NCBI GenBank assembly: GCA_017529175.1
Contig: JAFXNX010000118.1
Coordinates: forward strand, 1-13,555
Direction of reading: 5' to 3'
Origin: Clostridia bacterium
GTDB taxonomy: Bacteria; Bacillota_A; Clostridia; Oscillospirales; CAG-272
Length of the DNA: 13,555 nt
Made by a program: the position numbers and the translations under genes
Notes under the pieces: generated by a model
What the model was told of the DNA's origin: nothing
Database searches by the model: none
The model's input: the letters and a program-made list of their open reading frames with translations, nothing else
In this document: one piece after another, positions 1 to 7,155 of the stretch
How the letters are laid out: the number at the start of each line of letters is the position of its first letter
Numbering within the stretch: the stretch's first letter is position 1

Positions 1-641
1 AGTTCATTTTCCACATCGGAAACACCCCCGCTGTCCTCGCGTCGACCCCCGCGGCTGAAAAACTTGCGGGCGCGAAGTACTTCCACATCATGGGCTGTTC
101 GATGATGGCGAACCTCGATTTCGGACGCCGCATCGTCGAAGCTATGAAGTCGGCAAACGATCAGGGCGCGAAGGTTTCCTTCGACCCGAACATCCGCCCC
201 GAGCTTATGAAGGATCCGGAGGCGATGGATCTCGTTGCGGCGGTCATGGAGCGGATGAACGTCTACATGCCCGGCGTTGGCGAGCTTTTACAGTTCAGCG
301 GCAAGGATTCCATTGAGGAAGCGGTCGCTCACTACTTTGAAAATCCGAACCTCGAGCTGATAGTTCTGAAGGACGGCTCGCGCGGATGCCATATCTACGG
401 AAAGAGCGGCAAGGTGTTCAGCTTCGGCGTTTACAAGGCGAAGCCGGTCGACGCGACGGGCGCGGGCGACAGCTTTGACGCGGCGTTCCTTTGCGGTCTT
501 ATCGAAGGCAAGTCCATAGAAGACGCGACGAAGATGGCGACTGCGGCGGCAACGCTCAATATCGCGGCGTTCGGTCCTATGGAGGGCAAGATCAACCGCG
601 AGAACATGGAAGCGCTCATAAAAGAAAACAACATTCAGTAA
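1..641 (+). CDS. PfkB-family carbohydrate kinase, 5' end cut off by window
   Basis: The reading frame is open from the first full codon at position 3, so the gene begins upstream of the window and about 212 C-terminal codons are visible. The PfkB (ribokinase-like) fold is shown by an FDPNIRPE segment near 180-205 and by the C-terminal signature DATGAGDSFDAAF near 440-486. In this family the second Asp of that signature is the catalytic base and the GAGD turn is the anion hole for ATP phosphate. The protein should phosphorylate a sugar or sugar phosphate with ATP in the cytoplasm. Its substrate cannot be read from this part; ribokinase, fructokinase and KDG-kinase types share these motifs. It lies 33 nt upstream of a class II aldolase on the same strand, so the pair probably makes and cleaves a ketose bisphosphate or feeds glycolysis. 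An ATG at position 90 is internal and is not the start. Confidence 0.9.
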   Translation, partial: FIFHIGNTPAVLASTPAAEKLAGAKYFHIMGCSMMANLDFGRRIVEAMKSANDQGAKVSFDPNIRPELMKDPEAMDLVAAVMERMNVYMPGVGELLQFSGKDSIEEAVAHYFENPNLELIVLKDGSRGCHIYGKSGKVFSFGVYKAKPVDATGAGDSFDAAFLCGLIEGKSIEDATKMATAAATLNIAAFGPMEGKINRENMEALIKENNIQ

Positions 642-674
642 TTTCGGTTTTTCCGATACAGACGGAGAATAAAA

Positions 675-1514
675 ATGTATACGACAAGCAAAGAAATGAT
701 ACTCAAAGCGAGAGAGGGCAGATACGCCGTCCCCGCTTTCAATGCGGAAAACATGGAGATGGTCCAGGCGATCGTCGCCGCGGCGGAAGAGATGAGAAGC
801 CCGGTCATGATCCAGACCACCCCTACGACCGTTAACTACATAACGAGAGAGATGGCGTACGCTATGGTAAAGACGGAAGCGGAACGCGCGACTGTCCCCG
901 TGGCGCTTCATCTCGACCACTGCGAAAAATACGAGGACGTAGTTGCCGCGATGAAAGTAGGTTACTCGTCCGTCATGATCGACGCGTCAAAGATCCCGTA
1001 CGAGGACAACATAGCTGTCACAAAAAAAGTTGTCGAAGCGGCGCGTGATTTCGGCGCGACGGTCGAGGCGGAGCTCGGTACTGTCGGCGGCAAGGAAGAC
1101 GGACACTCCGCGGACGTTATCTACACCGATCCCGATCAGGCGCTCGACTTCGCGACAAGGACGGGAGTCGATATTTTCGCAGTTGCGATCGGCACGGCGC
1201 ACGGTTTCTACAAGGGTGAGCCGAAGCTCAATTTTGAGCTTCTCGCGAAACTGCGCGAGATAATCTCGGTCCCGCTCGTGCTTCACGGCGGCTCCGGCGT
1301 TCCGGACGAGATGATCCGCCGCACGATCGAGCTCGGTATTTCCAAAGTCAACTTCGCAACAGAGCTTCGCGCCGCGATGACTTCCGCCGTCCGCGAAGCG
1401 CTGACGAACGAATCCATGATCGACCCGAAGAAGTTTATGGGTCCCGGCCGCGCCGCGGTGCGCGACCTTTGCATCCACAAGATCAAACTCTGCGGCTCGG
1501 ATAACAAAGCGTGA
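675..1514 (+). CDS. Class II (zinc) ketose-bisphosphate aldolase
   Basis: The 279-residue protein has the usual length for class II fructose- or tagatose-bisphosphate aldolases. Visible motifs: HLDH (79-82; D81 catalytic, H82 zinc ligand), MIDAS-K-PYEDN (101-112), VEAELG (130-135), GTAHG (173-177; H176 zinc), VLHGGSG (202-208; H204 zinc) and VNFATELR (225-232), which binds the substrate phosphate. It reversibly cleaves a ketose 1,6-bisphosphate into DHAP and glyceraldehyde 3-phosphate. The C-terminal HKIKLCGSDNKA resembles the GatY/KbaY and IolJ branch as much as glycolytic FbaA, so the sugar is left open. GGAG at 663-666 precedes the ATG. It is probably cotranscribed with the upstream PfkB kinase and ends at the strong hairpin starting at 1521. 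Confidence 0.93.
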   Translation: MYTTSKEMILKAREGRYAVPAFNAENMEMVQAIVAAAEEMRSPVMIQTTPTTVNYITREMAYAMVKTEAERATVPVALHLDHCEKYEDVVAAMKVGYSSVMIDASKIPYEDNIAVTKKVVEAARDFGATVEAELGTVGGKEDGHSADVIYTDPDQALDFATRTGVDIFAVAIGTAHGFYKGEPKLNFELLAKLREIISVPLVLHGGSGVPDEMIRRTIELGISKVNFATELRAAMTSAVREALTNESMIDPKKFMGPGRAAVRDLCIHKIKLCGSDNKA

Positions 1515-1520
1515 ATATTT

Positions 1521-1553
1521 AAGGGGGAGCTTTTCGGGAAAAGCTCCCCCTTT
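1521..1553 (+). terminator. Intrinsic terminator after the aldolase gene
   Basis: A perfect 14-bp stem (1521-1534 with 1539-1552) closes a CGGG tetraloop (1535-1538). The stem is GC-rich at its base and is followed only by a short TTT. It starts 6 nt after the aldolase stop codon, so it most likely ends the kinase-aldolase transcript. The weak U tract means it may act partly as a 3' stabilising hairpin. Confidence 0.8.
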
Positions 1554-1577
1554 GACCCCTGCAAAAGCTTTCTTTTG

Positions 1578-1599
1578 ATCCGCAAACAAGTTTGCGGAT
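1578..1599. repeat. Inverted repeat in the aldolase/glyA gap
   Basis: A perfect 10-bp inverted repeat (1578-1587 with 1590-1599) around AA. It is one of several hairpins packed between the convergent aldolase and glyA genes. No coding function is visible. Together with its neighbours it looks like a dispersed intergenic hairpin element, but only one copy is in this window. Confidence 0.55.
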
Positions 1600-1609
1600 A
1601 GGGGGAATG

Positions 1610-1647
1610 AAAAAACGACTCCCGAAAACGCTCGTGTTTTCGGGAGT
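1610..1647 (-). terminator. Intrinsic terminator for glyA (minus strand)
   Basis: A perfect 12-bp stem (1618-1629 with 1636-1647) has a 6-nt loop. Read on the minus strand it is followed by CG and six T residues, the complement of the A run at 1611-1615 and its flanks. This is a textbook rho-independent terminator for glyA, whose stop codon is about 65 nt upstream on that strand. On the plus strand ACTTTTA follows, so it may also act in that direction. Confidence 0.75.
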
Positions 1648-1661
1648 ACTTTTATGGGTTT

Positions 1662-1683
1662 CCAAAGGGATTTTTCCCTTTGG
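1662..1683. repeat. Fourth hairpin in the convergent gap
   Basis: A perfect 9-bp stem CCAAAGGGA / TCCCTTTGG closes a TTTT loop. It lies between the glyA stop and the glyA terminator and has no U tract on either strand. A shorter 5-bp GCGAG/CTCGC stem follows at about 1689-1705. Role unknown; it may protect the 3' end of glyA mRNA. Confidence 0.5.
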
Positions 1684-1712
1684 CGGTGCGCGAGGCAGCG
1701 TCTCGCATTATC

Positions 1713-2948
1713 TCAATAAATCGGGAACTTTGCGCAGAGCTCGGAGACCGCGGCGGAAACCGCGTCGCGGCGTCCTTCGAAGTCGACCGCAACGTCTTTG
1801 AGGAACTTTGCGATCATCTTCATCTCGTCCGGACCGAATCCGCGTGTCGTCACCGCGGGAGTACCGAGGCGAAGACCGCTCGTGACGAACGGGCTTTCGG
1901 GGTCGCGCGGGATAGTGTTCTTGTTTGCGGTGATATGTACCGCGTCAAGGCGCGCTTCCATTTCCTTGCCGGTGATACCGAACGAGCGCAGGTCGATATT
2001 CATAAGATGGTTGTCCGTGCCGCCTGAGACGAGACGGAAGCCCTCTGACATCAGCGAATCGGCGAGAACGGACGCGTTTTCAACTATGCGCTTCTGATAA
2101 TTTTTGAATTCATCCGTCAGCGCTTCGCCGAGAGCAACGGCTTTAGCGGCGACGATGTGCATGAGAGGTCCGCCCTGCGTGCCGGGGAATATCGCCTTGT
2201 CGATCCTCTTCGCGTGTTTTTCGGGACAGAGTATCATACCGCCGCGCGGACCGCGAAGAGTCTTGTGAGTCGTCGTCGTTACGACGTCGGCGTAAGGGAT
2301 CGGGCTCGGATGGAGTCCCGCCGCGACAAGACCCGCTATGTGCGCCATATCCACCATGAGATATGCGCCCGCCTTGTCTGCGATCTCGCGGCACCGCTTG
2401 AAGTCGATGATCCTCGAGTAAGCGGACGCGCCGACGACTATCAGCTTCGGCTTGACTTCGAGCGCTATGCGCTCCATCTCGTCATAGTTCAGCATTTCGG
2501 TCTCGGGATCGACGCCGTAGGGAACTATATTGAAGTATTTGCCGGAAATGTTGACAGGCGAGCCGTGAGAGAGATGTCCCCCCTCGGAGAGATTCATACC
2601 CATAACGGTGTCACCCGGCTCGACGAAGGCGAAGAACGCCGCGAGGTTCGCGGATGCGCCGCTGTGCGGCTGAACGTTGGCGTGATCTGCGCTGAAGAGT
2701 TTTTTTGCGCGCTCGCGCGCAATGTTCTCGACTACGTCCACGCACTGACATCCGCCGTAATATCTTTTGGAAGGGAACCCTTCCGCGTATTTATTTGTCA
2801 GAATACCGCCTGCGGCAAGAAGGACCGCTTCGGAGACGACGTTTTCGGATGCTATGAGTTCGATGTTTCCCCGTTGTCTTGCAAGCTCCGCGTCACACGC
2901 CGCGCCGACTTCCGGATCGAATTCTGAGAGTTTTTCAAAAAAATTCAT
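1713..2948 (-). CDS. glyA: Serine hydroxymethyltransferase
   Basis: This PLP enzyme interconverts serine plus tetrahydrofolate with glycine plus 5,10-methylene-THF and is the main entry of one-carbon units. The 411 residues match the bacterial family length. Visible: LIASENVVS (31-39), [16 protein letters not shown] (52-67), HSGASAN near 95-101, VDMAHIAGL (199-207; D and H contact PLP) and [14 protein letters not shown] (225-238), where K229 forms the PLP Schiff base. The start is placed at 2948 (MNFFEKL) rather than the in-frame ATG at 2966 because AAAGGCG lies 7-8 nt before it; the upstream ATG has no such site. It is a single-gene unit with a consensus promoter at 2998-3026 and a terminator at 1610-1647. 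Confidence 0.96.
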   Translation of the reverse strand: MNFFEKLSEFDPEVGAACDAELARQRGNIELIASENVVSEAVLLAAGGILTNKYAEGFPSKRYYGGCQCVDVVENIARERAKKLFSADHANVQPHSGASANLAAFFAFVEPGDTVMGMNLSEGGHLSHGSPVNISGKYFNIVPYGVDPETEMLNYDEMERIALEVKPKLIVVGASAYSRIIDFKRCREIADKAGAYLMVDMAHIAGLVAAGLHPSPIPYADVVTTTTHKTLRGPRGGMILCPEKHAKRIDKAIFPGTQGGPLMHIVAAKAVALGEALTDEFKNYQKRIVENASVLADSLMSEGFRLVSGGTDNHLMNIDLRSFGITGKEMEARLDAVHITANKNTIPRDPESPFVTSGLRLGTPAVTTRGFGPDEMKMIAKFLKDVAVDFEGRRDAVSAAVSELCAKFPIY

Positions 2949-2997
2949 CGTATCGCCTTTCTGCATAAATTCTCAAAAAACTTAAAAACCGTTTATT

Positions 2998-3026
2998 ATT
3001 ATACAGTTTATATTCGTTTTTGTCAA
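2998..3026 (-). promoter_or_regulatory. Consensus sigma-A promoter of glyA
   Basis: On the minus strand TTGACA (3021-3026) and TATAAT (2998-3003) are both perfect consensus hexamers separated by exactly 17 bp. The predicted RNA start near 2991 gives a leader of about 43 nt. That is too short for a known glycine or folate riboswitch, so glyA appears to be strongly and constitutively transcribed unless a repressor binds here. Confidence 0.85.
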
Positions 3027-3068
3027 TTGTTTCGGAGCACAAAAACGACATATATATAATAAAAATCC

Positions 3069-3097
3069 TTGTATTGAATGACGAGGTGTGATATACT
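3069..3097 (+). promoter_or_regulatory. Extended -10 promoter of rnhA
   Basis: TATACT at 3092-3097 is preceded by TG one base upstream (3089-3090), an extended -10. A weak -35 TTGTAT (3069-3074) stands 17 bp away. It is divergent from the glyA promoter; the two -35 elements are about 40 bp apart. The rnhA leader would be about 35 nt. Confidence 0.65.
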
Positions 3098-3139
3098 GAT
3101 ATATACCGAATATATACCGCTATTCCCGGAGGTAGGTCT

Positions 3140-3604
3140 TTGAAAAAAGTTGATATATATACCGACGGCTCATGCAAGTCAAACCCCGGTCCCGGCGGAT
3201 GGGGGGCAGTTCTCGTGTACGGCTCGAGGGAAAAAGAGCTTTGCGGCGGGGAGCCGATGACTACGAATAACAGAATGGAACTGACCGCGGCGATCGAGGC
3301 GCTTCGCGCGCTCAAAGAGCCGTGCGAGGTGCACCTCTGTTCCGATTCGAAATACCTTATCGACGGACTCGAAAAAGGATGGGCGCGGGCGTGGCGCGAG
3401 CGGGGTTGGAAAAAGGCGGACAAGTCTCCCGCGCTCAACGTCGAGCTCTGGGAGGAGCTTCTTCGCCTTGAAGATATTCACAAAATAGAGTACGAGTGGA
3501 TAAAGGGACACGCGGGGCATCCGTACAACGAGAGGTGCGACGCGATGGCGCAGAGCGCGGCTGACAGATACAAAGAGACGCCGCAAGGTACGGACGCGCT
3601 ATGA
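3140..3604 (+). CDS. rnhA: Ribonuclease HI
   Basis: The 154-residue protein is almost the length of E. coli RNase HI and carries all four metal-binding carboxylates in the expected places: D9 (YTDGS), E47 (NNRMEL), D69 (CSDSKY) and D134 (RCDAMA). H124 lies in the WIKGHAGH loop. It cuts the RNA strand of RNA-DNA hybrids (R-loops, primer removal). The start is TTG at 3140, chosen because GGAGGT at 3128-3133 stands 6 nt upstream and the protein then begins [11 protein letters not shown] like other family members. The 'basic protrusion' region [16 protein letters not shown] is present, as in the E. coli type. It overlaps the next gene by 4 nt (ATGA), so the two are translationally coupled. Confidence 0.95.
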   Translation: MKKVDIYTDGSCKSNPGPGGWGAVLVYGSREKELCGGEPMTTNNRMELTAAIEALRALKEPCEVHLCSDSKYLIDGLEKGWARAWRERGWKKADKSPALNVELWEELLRLEDIHKIEYEWIKGHAGHPYNERCDAMAQSAADRYKETPQGTDAL

Positions 3605-3915
3605 CGGCAAGTATTTTAAACTCTTTTACGGAGTCGGCGCCGCAGGCGCTAAAAGCGTCTCTTATAGTTATCGCCGCAGTGTCGTCAATAGTATCATTTG
3701 TATTTTGCGTCGTCGACAAAAGGCGCGCGGTAAAACACGCGTCAAGAATATCCGAGGCGTCGCTCATTCTGGCGTCGTCCTTCGGCGGCGCGCTCGTTAT
3801 GTATCTTACGATGCTCGCCGTAAGGCATAAGACAAAGCATAAGAAATTTATGGCGGGGCTTCCGCTTATGATCCTTTTCCACGCGGCGATAGCGTATCTT
3901 GTATACTTCGTCTGA
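3601..3915 (+). CDS. DUF1294 family small membrane protein
   Basis: The 104-residue protein has hydrophobic segments at about 19-38, 54-74 and 84-103. It carries the family's conserved spots: a DK pair (39-40), RISE (49-52), a GG pair (62-63) and the RHKTKHKKF stretch (75-83). DUF1294 proteins are integral membrane proteins of unknown function, sometimes fused to cold-shock domains in other bacteria. Its ATG overlaps the rnhA stop codon by 4 nt, so it is coexpressed with RNase HI. No functional link is established. It ends 1 nt from the stop of the convergent gene downstream. Confidence 0.8.
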   Translation: MTASILNSFTESAPQALKASLIVIAAVSSIVSFVFCVVDKRRAVKHASRISEASLILASSFGGALVMYLTMLAVRHKTKHKKFMAGLPLMILFHAAIAYLVYFV

Positions 3916-3916
3916 T

Positions 3917-4207
3917 CTACGGCAGAAGGTCGTATATCACGTCGCAAAGGACGTACGGCTCGACAAACCCTTCGGATACAGCGTCGAACATGGAGAGCGC
4001 CGGTCCGAAGACGCTCGACACGTCGCCCGCCGTCGCCTGACAAGTCTTGACGCCGCTTTTGTACTGTATCGCCTGGATGGAGAACGAATCCCTTCCTTCG
4101 ATATCGCTTTTGTAAAGTATGTATTCAAGCCGCTCGCATCCTCTTGTTTTTACCTTTTCAACGAGCGCTTCGATAGAACGATCCCGCTCTTTTAATTCTG
4201 TCGTCAT
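3917..4207 (-). CDS. Small DUF6514-like protein
   Basis: The predicted 96-residue soluble protein starts MTTELKERDRS. The start at 4207 is preferred over an upstream ATG at 4324 because GGAGGA (complement of 4212-4217) stands 4-5 nt before it, and because the upstream 39 codons read like non-coding DNA. The pattern of an N-terminal strand LEYILYKS, a central FSIQAIQY strand, a spaced aliphatic helix and a C-terminal VEPYVLCDVIYDLL resembles the small clostridial DUF6514 proteins. That assignment comes from memory of the family and is not certain. Function unknown. The gene is monocistronic and converges on the DUF1294 gene with a 1-nt gap, so the two transcripts must overlap. Confidence 0.6.
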   Translation of the reverse strand: MTTELKERDRSIEALVEKVKTRGCERLEYILYKSDIEGRDSFSIQAIQYKSGVKTCQATAGDVSSVFGPALSMFDAVSEGFVEPYVLCDVIYDLLP

Positions 4208-4229
4208 AGCGTCCTCCGTTTTTTTGTTG

Positions 4230-4265
4230 ATTTTACCACAGACGGGACGCGAAAAATCGCGATTT
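4230..4265 (-). promoter_or_regulatory. Possible promoter with palindrome, DUF6514-like gene
   Basis: On the minus strand TGGTAAAAT forms an extended -10 (hexamer at 4230-4235) about 22 nt before the start codon. A perfect 12-bp palindrome AAATCGCGATTT (4254-4265) covers the -35 zone, where no good -35 hexamer is seen. This geometry suits an activator or repressor site. Inference only. Confidence 0.35.
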
Positions 4266-4294
4266 GACGAAGCGTTCCCCGACGATCCGATATA

Positions 4295-4322
4295 TTGACA
4301 TATTATTGTTTCAAAATACAAC
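4295..4322 (+). promoter_or_regulatory. Likely promoter of the CBS-domain gene
   Basis: A perfect -35 TTGACA (4295-4300) and a -10-like TACAAC (4317-4322, 4 of 6) are 16 bp apart. They lie in the AT-rich 210-bp gap between the divergent DUF6514-like and CBS genes. The leader would be about 90 nt. It contains two copies of CAAAATAAT (4352-4360 and 4362-4370) 10 bp apart, about one helical turn. Confidence 0.5.
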
Positions 4323-4417
4323 ATATTGTTATCATAACGTCAAAATTACTGCAAAATAATTCAAAATAATACAAATATGACATTTAATTGTAAACCTGTA
4401 TCTGCGAGGTGTGTGAT

Positions 4418-5122
4418 TTGAACAGCGCTGAAGTATTTCTCGATCTTTACAAAACTCTTGAGGACGATCTCAAGGAATATTACGCGGGGAAGAAGTTAAA
4501 GTATTCGAGTCCGGTCTATGAATTTATGAATACGGACGGCAGGAAGTACTATGACGAGCTCGACCTCTGCCGCGAGATAAGGAATATTCTCTCTCATCAT
4601 CCGTACTACGGCGGCGAGATCGCGCTCACCCCGAGCGATAAGCTGACAGAAACGCTGAAAGAGATAATAAACTATGTCGAAAATCCGGTGCGCGCGATAG
4701 ATATTGCAACTCACGCAAGCGACCTTATGAGCGCGGAACTTGATGACAGCGTATCGTCGCTTCTTTTCAAGATGGAAAAGAAGGGGATATCCCATGTTCC
4801 GGTGATGAAGGACGGAGTCCTTCTCGGAGTATTCAGCGTCGGCGCGGTTTTCGATTTTATGAGAAGCCGCCCGGGCGTGGTGATAGACTCGTCTCTCACT
4901 CTTTCCGAGATGAAAGATTTTCTTCCCGTAAACGCGCACCGCAACGAACAGTATCTCTTTTGCGATACGGCGGCGACGCTTCAGGAGGTCGGCGCGCTCT
5001 TTTCGCTCGCCGGACCGAGACAGCGCCGCGTCGCCGCGGTGTTCGTCGTGAAAGGGAGCGACAAGGGCTCGCAGGTAAAGGGAATGATAACCCCGTGGGA
5101 TATGGTAAAAGTAAATAATTGA
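4418..5122 (+). CDS. Tandem CBS protein with HEPN-like N-terminus
   Basis: The 234-residue soluble protein starts with TTG at 4418, 6 nt after GAGGTG (4406-4411). A GTG at 4409 is in frame but lies inside that binding site, so it is rejected. Residues 1-90 are largely helical. They contain a charged helix LEDDLKEYYAGKKL (14-27) and the motif REIRNILSHH, giving R55-N56-xxx-H60, the RNxxxH arrangement of HEPN ribonuclease and nucleotide-binding domains. Residues about 91-150 form one CBS motif (ASDLMSAELDDS..ISHVPVM..GVLLGVFS) and 155-232 a more divergent second one ending VKGMITPWDMV. CBS pairs usually bind adenosine nucleotides. The protein may therefore be a nucleotide-sensing regulator or an RNA-binding protein. 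It is followed 21 nt later by the aminopeptidase gene, possibly in the same operon. Confidence 0.7.
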   Translation: MNSAEVFLDLYKTLEDDLKEYYAGKKLKYSSPVYEFMNTDGRKYYDELDLCREIRNILSHHPYYGGEIALTPSDKLTETLKEIINYVENPVRAIDIATHASDLMSAELDDSVSSLLFKMEKKGISHVPVMKDGVLLGVFSVGAVFDFMRSRPGVVIDSSLTLSEMKDFLPVNAHRNEQYLFCDTAATLQEVGALFSLAGPRQRRVAAVFVVKGSDKGSQVKGMITPWDMVKVNN

Positions 5123-5143
5123 CGAAAGTCGAGGAGAATAAAT

Positions 5144-6367
5144 ATGAAAAAAACAGTTTTAAGAAAATACGCGCAGCTCATCGCAAAGTCCGGCGCCGGA
5201 GTAAAACGCGGCGATATCGTTATCGTCTATGCGGAGCTCGATCAGCCTGAATTCATAAAGATGGTAGTCGAAGAGTGCTACCGCGCGGGAGCGTCGAGAG
5301 TCGACGTCGAATGGAGCTACGATCCGCTCACGAAGATCAACGTAAGGCACAAGAGCCTCAAGACTTTGTCGACCGTTGACGACTGGCAGGTCGCAAAACT
5401 CAACTGGCGTGTTGAAAAGCTCCCCGCGACGATCTATATCGTCAGCGAAGACCCCGACGGTCAGCGCGGAATAAATCAGGAGAAGTATTCGAAAGCGATA
5501 CAGGCGCGCTCGAAGATCATAAAGCCGATCCGCGAAAAGATGGAGAACAAATACAAGTGGTGTATCGCCGCGGCTCCCGGTGAAGCGTGGGCGAAAAAGG
5601 TATTCCCCGGACTTAAAAAGAACGCCGCGATCGAGAAATTGTGGGAGGCGATCCTCTTCACCTCGCGAGTCGACGACGATCCGATCAAAGCGTGGGAAGA
5701 GCACGACGCCGACCTTCTTGCAAGATGCGAGCATCTGAACTCGCTGAAGCTGCGTTCGCTCGAGTATAAAGCTTCGAACGGAACGGACCTGAAAGTCGGT
5801 CTGATGGAGAAGTCGCTCTTTGCCGGCGGCGGAGAATACACCCTTTCCGGCGAATTTTTCAATGCCAATATCCCGACGGAGGAAGTTTTCGTTACGCCGA
5901 AGGCGGGAGAGGCGGAAGGTATCGTCTACTCTTCAAAGCCGCTCTCATACAGAGGCGAGCTTATCGAGGACTTTTCCGTGAGGTTTGAAGGCGGACGCGC
6001 TGTCGAAGTCAAAGCGCGCCGGGGTGAAGCGCTTCTCAAAGAGCTTATCTCGATGGACGACGGCGCGTCAAAGCTCGGCGAGTGCGCTCTCGTTCCGCAA
6101 AAGTCTCCGATAGCCGAGTCAGGCATACTCTTTTATAATACTCTCTTTGACGAGAACGCTTCCTGCCACCTCGCGCTCGGTATGGGATACTCGAACTGTG
6201 TTGAAGGTTACGAGAACTATACGATCGAGGAACTGCATAAAATGGGCGTCAACGACTCGATGATACACGAGGACTTCATGATCGGTACTGACGACCTGGA
6301 GATCACCGGCGTCGACGCTGACGGACGGCGTCACGCGATATTCAAAGACGGGAACTGGGCGTTTTAA
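5144..6367 (+). CDS. M29 family aminopeptidase
   Basis: The 407-residue protein matches the length of M29 (AmpS/PepS/AmpT) aminopeptidases, which remove N-terminal residues from peptides with two metal ions in a closed dimer. The five metal ligands expected from the Thermus enzyme are present in register: E247 in NIPTEEVFVTP, E313 in GECALV, H342 in ENASCHLALG, and H375 and D377 in HEDFMIGTDDLEI. A catalytic Tyr is likely in MGYSN or nearby. The N-terminal part (1-105) forms the usual nucleotide-fold-like domain. AGGAG precedes the ATG. There is no signal peptide, so it acts in the cytoplasm on peptides. It ends in TAATG, sharing 1 nt with the next gene, so translation is coupled. Confidence 0.93.
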   Translation: MKKTVLRKYAQLIAKSGAGVKRGDIVIVYAELDQPEFIKMVVEECYRAGASRVDVEWSYDPLTKINVRHKSLKTLSTVDDWQVAKLNWRVEKLPATIYIVSEDPDGQRGINQEKYSKAIQARSKIIKPIREKMENKYKWCIAAAPGEAWAKKVFPGLKKNAAIEKLWEAILFTSRVDDDPIKAWEEHDADLLARCEHLNSLKLRSLEYKASNGTDLKVGLMEKSLFAGGGEYTLSGEFFNANIPTEEVFVTPKAGEAEGIVYSSKPLSYRGELIEDFSVRFEGGRAVEVKARRGEALLKELISMDDGASKLGECALVPQKSPIAESGILFYNTLFDENASCHLALGMGYSNCVEGYENYTIEELHKMGVNDSMIHEDFMIGTDDLEITGVDADGRRHAIFKDGNWAF

Positions 6368-7155
6368 TGGCGTTCAGATATTATGAGGGACAGCTCGCCG
6401 CCGAAGAGGCGGCGGCGTACCGCGCGATGAGGCGCGCTCTGCTCGCGAGGGAAAGGACCTTTTCCGTTCCGTGGCTCGGAACGGCGCGCCTCGGCGATAT
6501 TTATTCGATGGTGAAGCTCGACGATCCGAACGTTTTCGGGATAGACAAGCTCGCCTTCAAATATACGAGCGCCTCGTCGAACGCCGTCGTTGCGCCCGCG
6601 TATCTTATGAAAAAAGCGGAGTATACGGAAACTCTCGCCATCGTTCAGAAAAGAGTAAAGAAGATCATGGCGAAGACGGAAGGGATGGACAAGCTCCGCA
6701 AGGAGCTTTATATCCACGACTATATCGTAGAAAACGTCCGGTACGACAAGCTGAAAAAAGCATATTCACACGAGGTGACAGGACCGTTGTGCCACGGTAT
6801 CGGCGTCTGCGAAGGTATGGCGAAGACTTTTAAGCTGCTGTGCGACGAGGCGGGCATCGACTCGCTCGTGTGCTGCGGCGTCGGCGTGCCGCCGGACGAG
6901 GCGACGGGCAAGAAGAGCGAGCGTCACGCGTGGAATATCGTATATATCGAAGGGGAGGCGTTCGGAGTCGACGTGACGTTCGATAACACGCTCTCGGCAA
7001 ACGGACGTATCAGATACGACTATTTCAACGTGCCGGATTCTTTTATGTCGCGAGACCACGGAAATCTCGATTTCCCGGCGCCGGAGTGCAAGTCGGAATG
7101 GAACCGCCGTATCGGCGGAAAAACTTTTAAAACAAACAAAGGGGATGCGACGTAA
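6367..7155 (+). CDS. Transglutaminase-like domain protein
   Basis: The 262-residue protein has a C-terminal transglutaminase-like fold with a complete triad: C148 in GIGVCEGMAKTFKLLC, H187 in ERHAWNIV and D202 in GVDVTFD. The order and spacing fit bacterial papain-like transglutaminase domains, many of which are peptidases or uncharacterised. Residues 1-110 form an uncharacterised N-terminal region ending in a helix of KRVKKIMAK type. No signal peptide or membrane segment is seen, which is unusual for wall-associated members and points to a cytoplasmic role. It overlaps the aminopeptidase stop by 1 nt and the next start by 1 nt, so it is expressed with both. Substrate unknown; protein or peptide processing together with the aminopeptidase is an inference. 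Confidence 0.82.
   Translation: MAFRYYEGQLAAEEAAAYRAMRRALLARERTFSVPWLGTARLGDIYSMVKLDDPNVFGIDKLAFKYTSASSNAVVAPAYLMKKAEYTETLAIVQKRVKKIMAKTEGMDKLRKELYIHDYIVENVRYDKLKKAYSHEVTGPLCHGIGVCEGMAKTFKLLCDEAGIDSLVCCGVGVPPDEATGKKSERHAWNIVYIEGEAFGVDVTFDNTLSANGRIRYDYFNVPDSFMSRDHGNLDFPAPECKSEWNRRIGGKTFKTNKGDAT

Noticed and set aside
288..920. A 210-codon minus-strand frame across the kinase and aldolase genes
   Set aside because: It overlaps two conserved genes on the other strand, with low-complexity Arg/His-rich translation.
1592..2097. Short plus-strand frames in the hairpin cluster and glyA 3' end
   Set aside because: They run through perfect hairpins and antisense glyA, with no ribosome binding site and no family-like sequence.
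2157..2927. A 256-codon plus-strand frame opposite glyA
   Set aside because: It is the shadow of a highly conserved gene in GC-rich DNA, is Arg-rich and has no ribosome binding site.
2949..2997. A riboswitch upstream of glyA
   Set aside because: The consensus promoter leaves a leader of only about 43 nt, too short for a glycine or folate aptamer.
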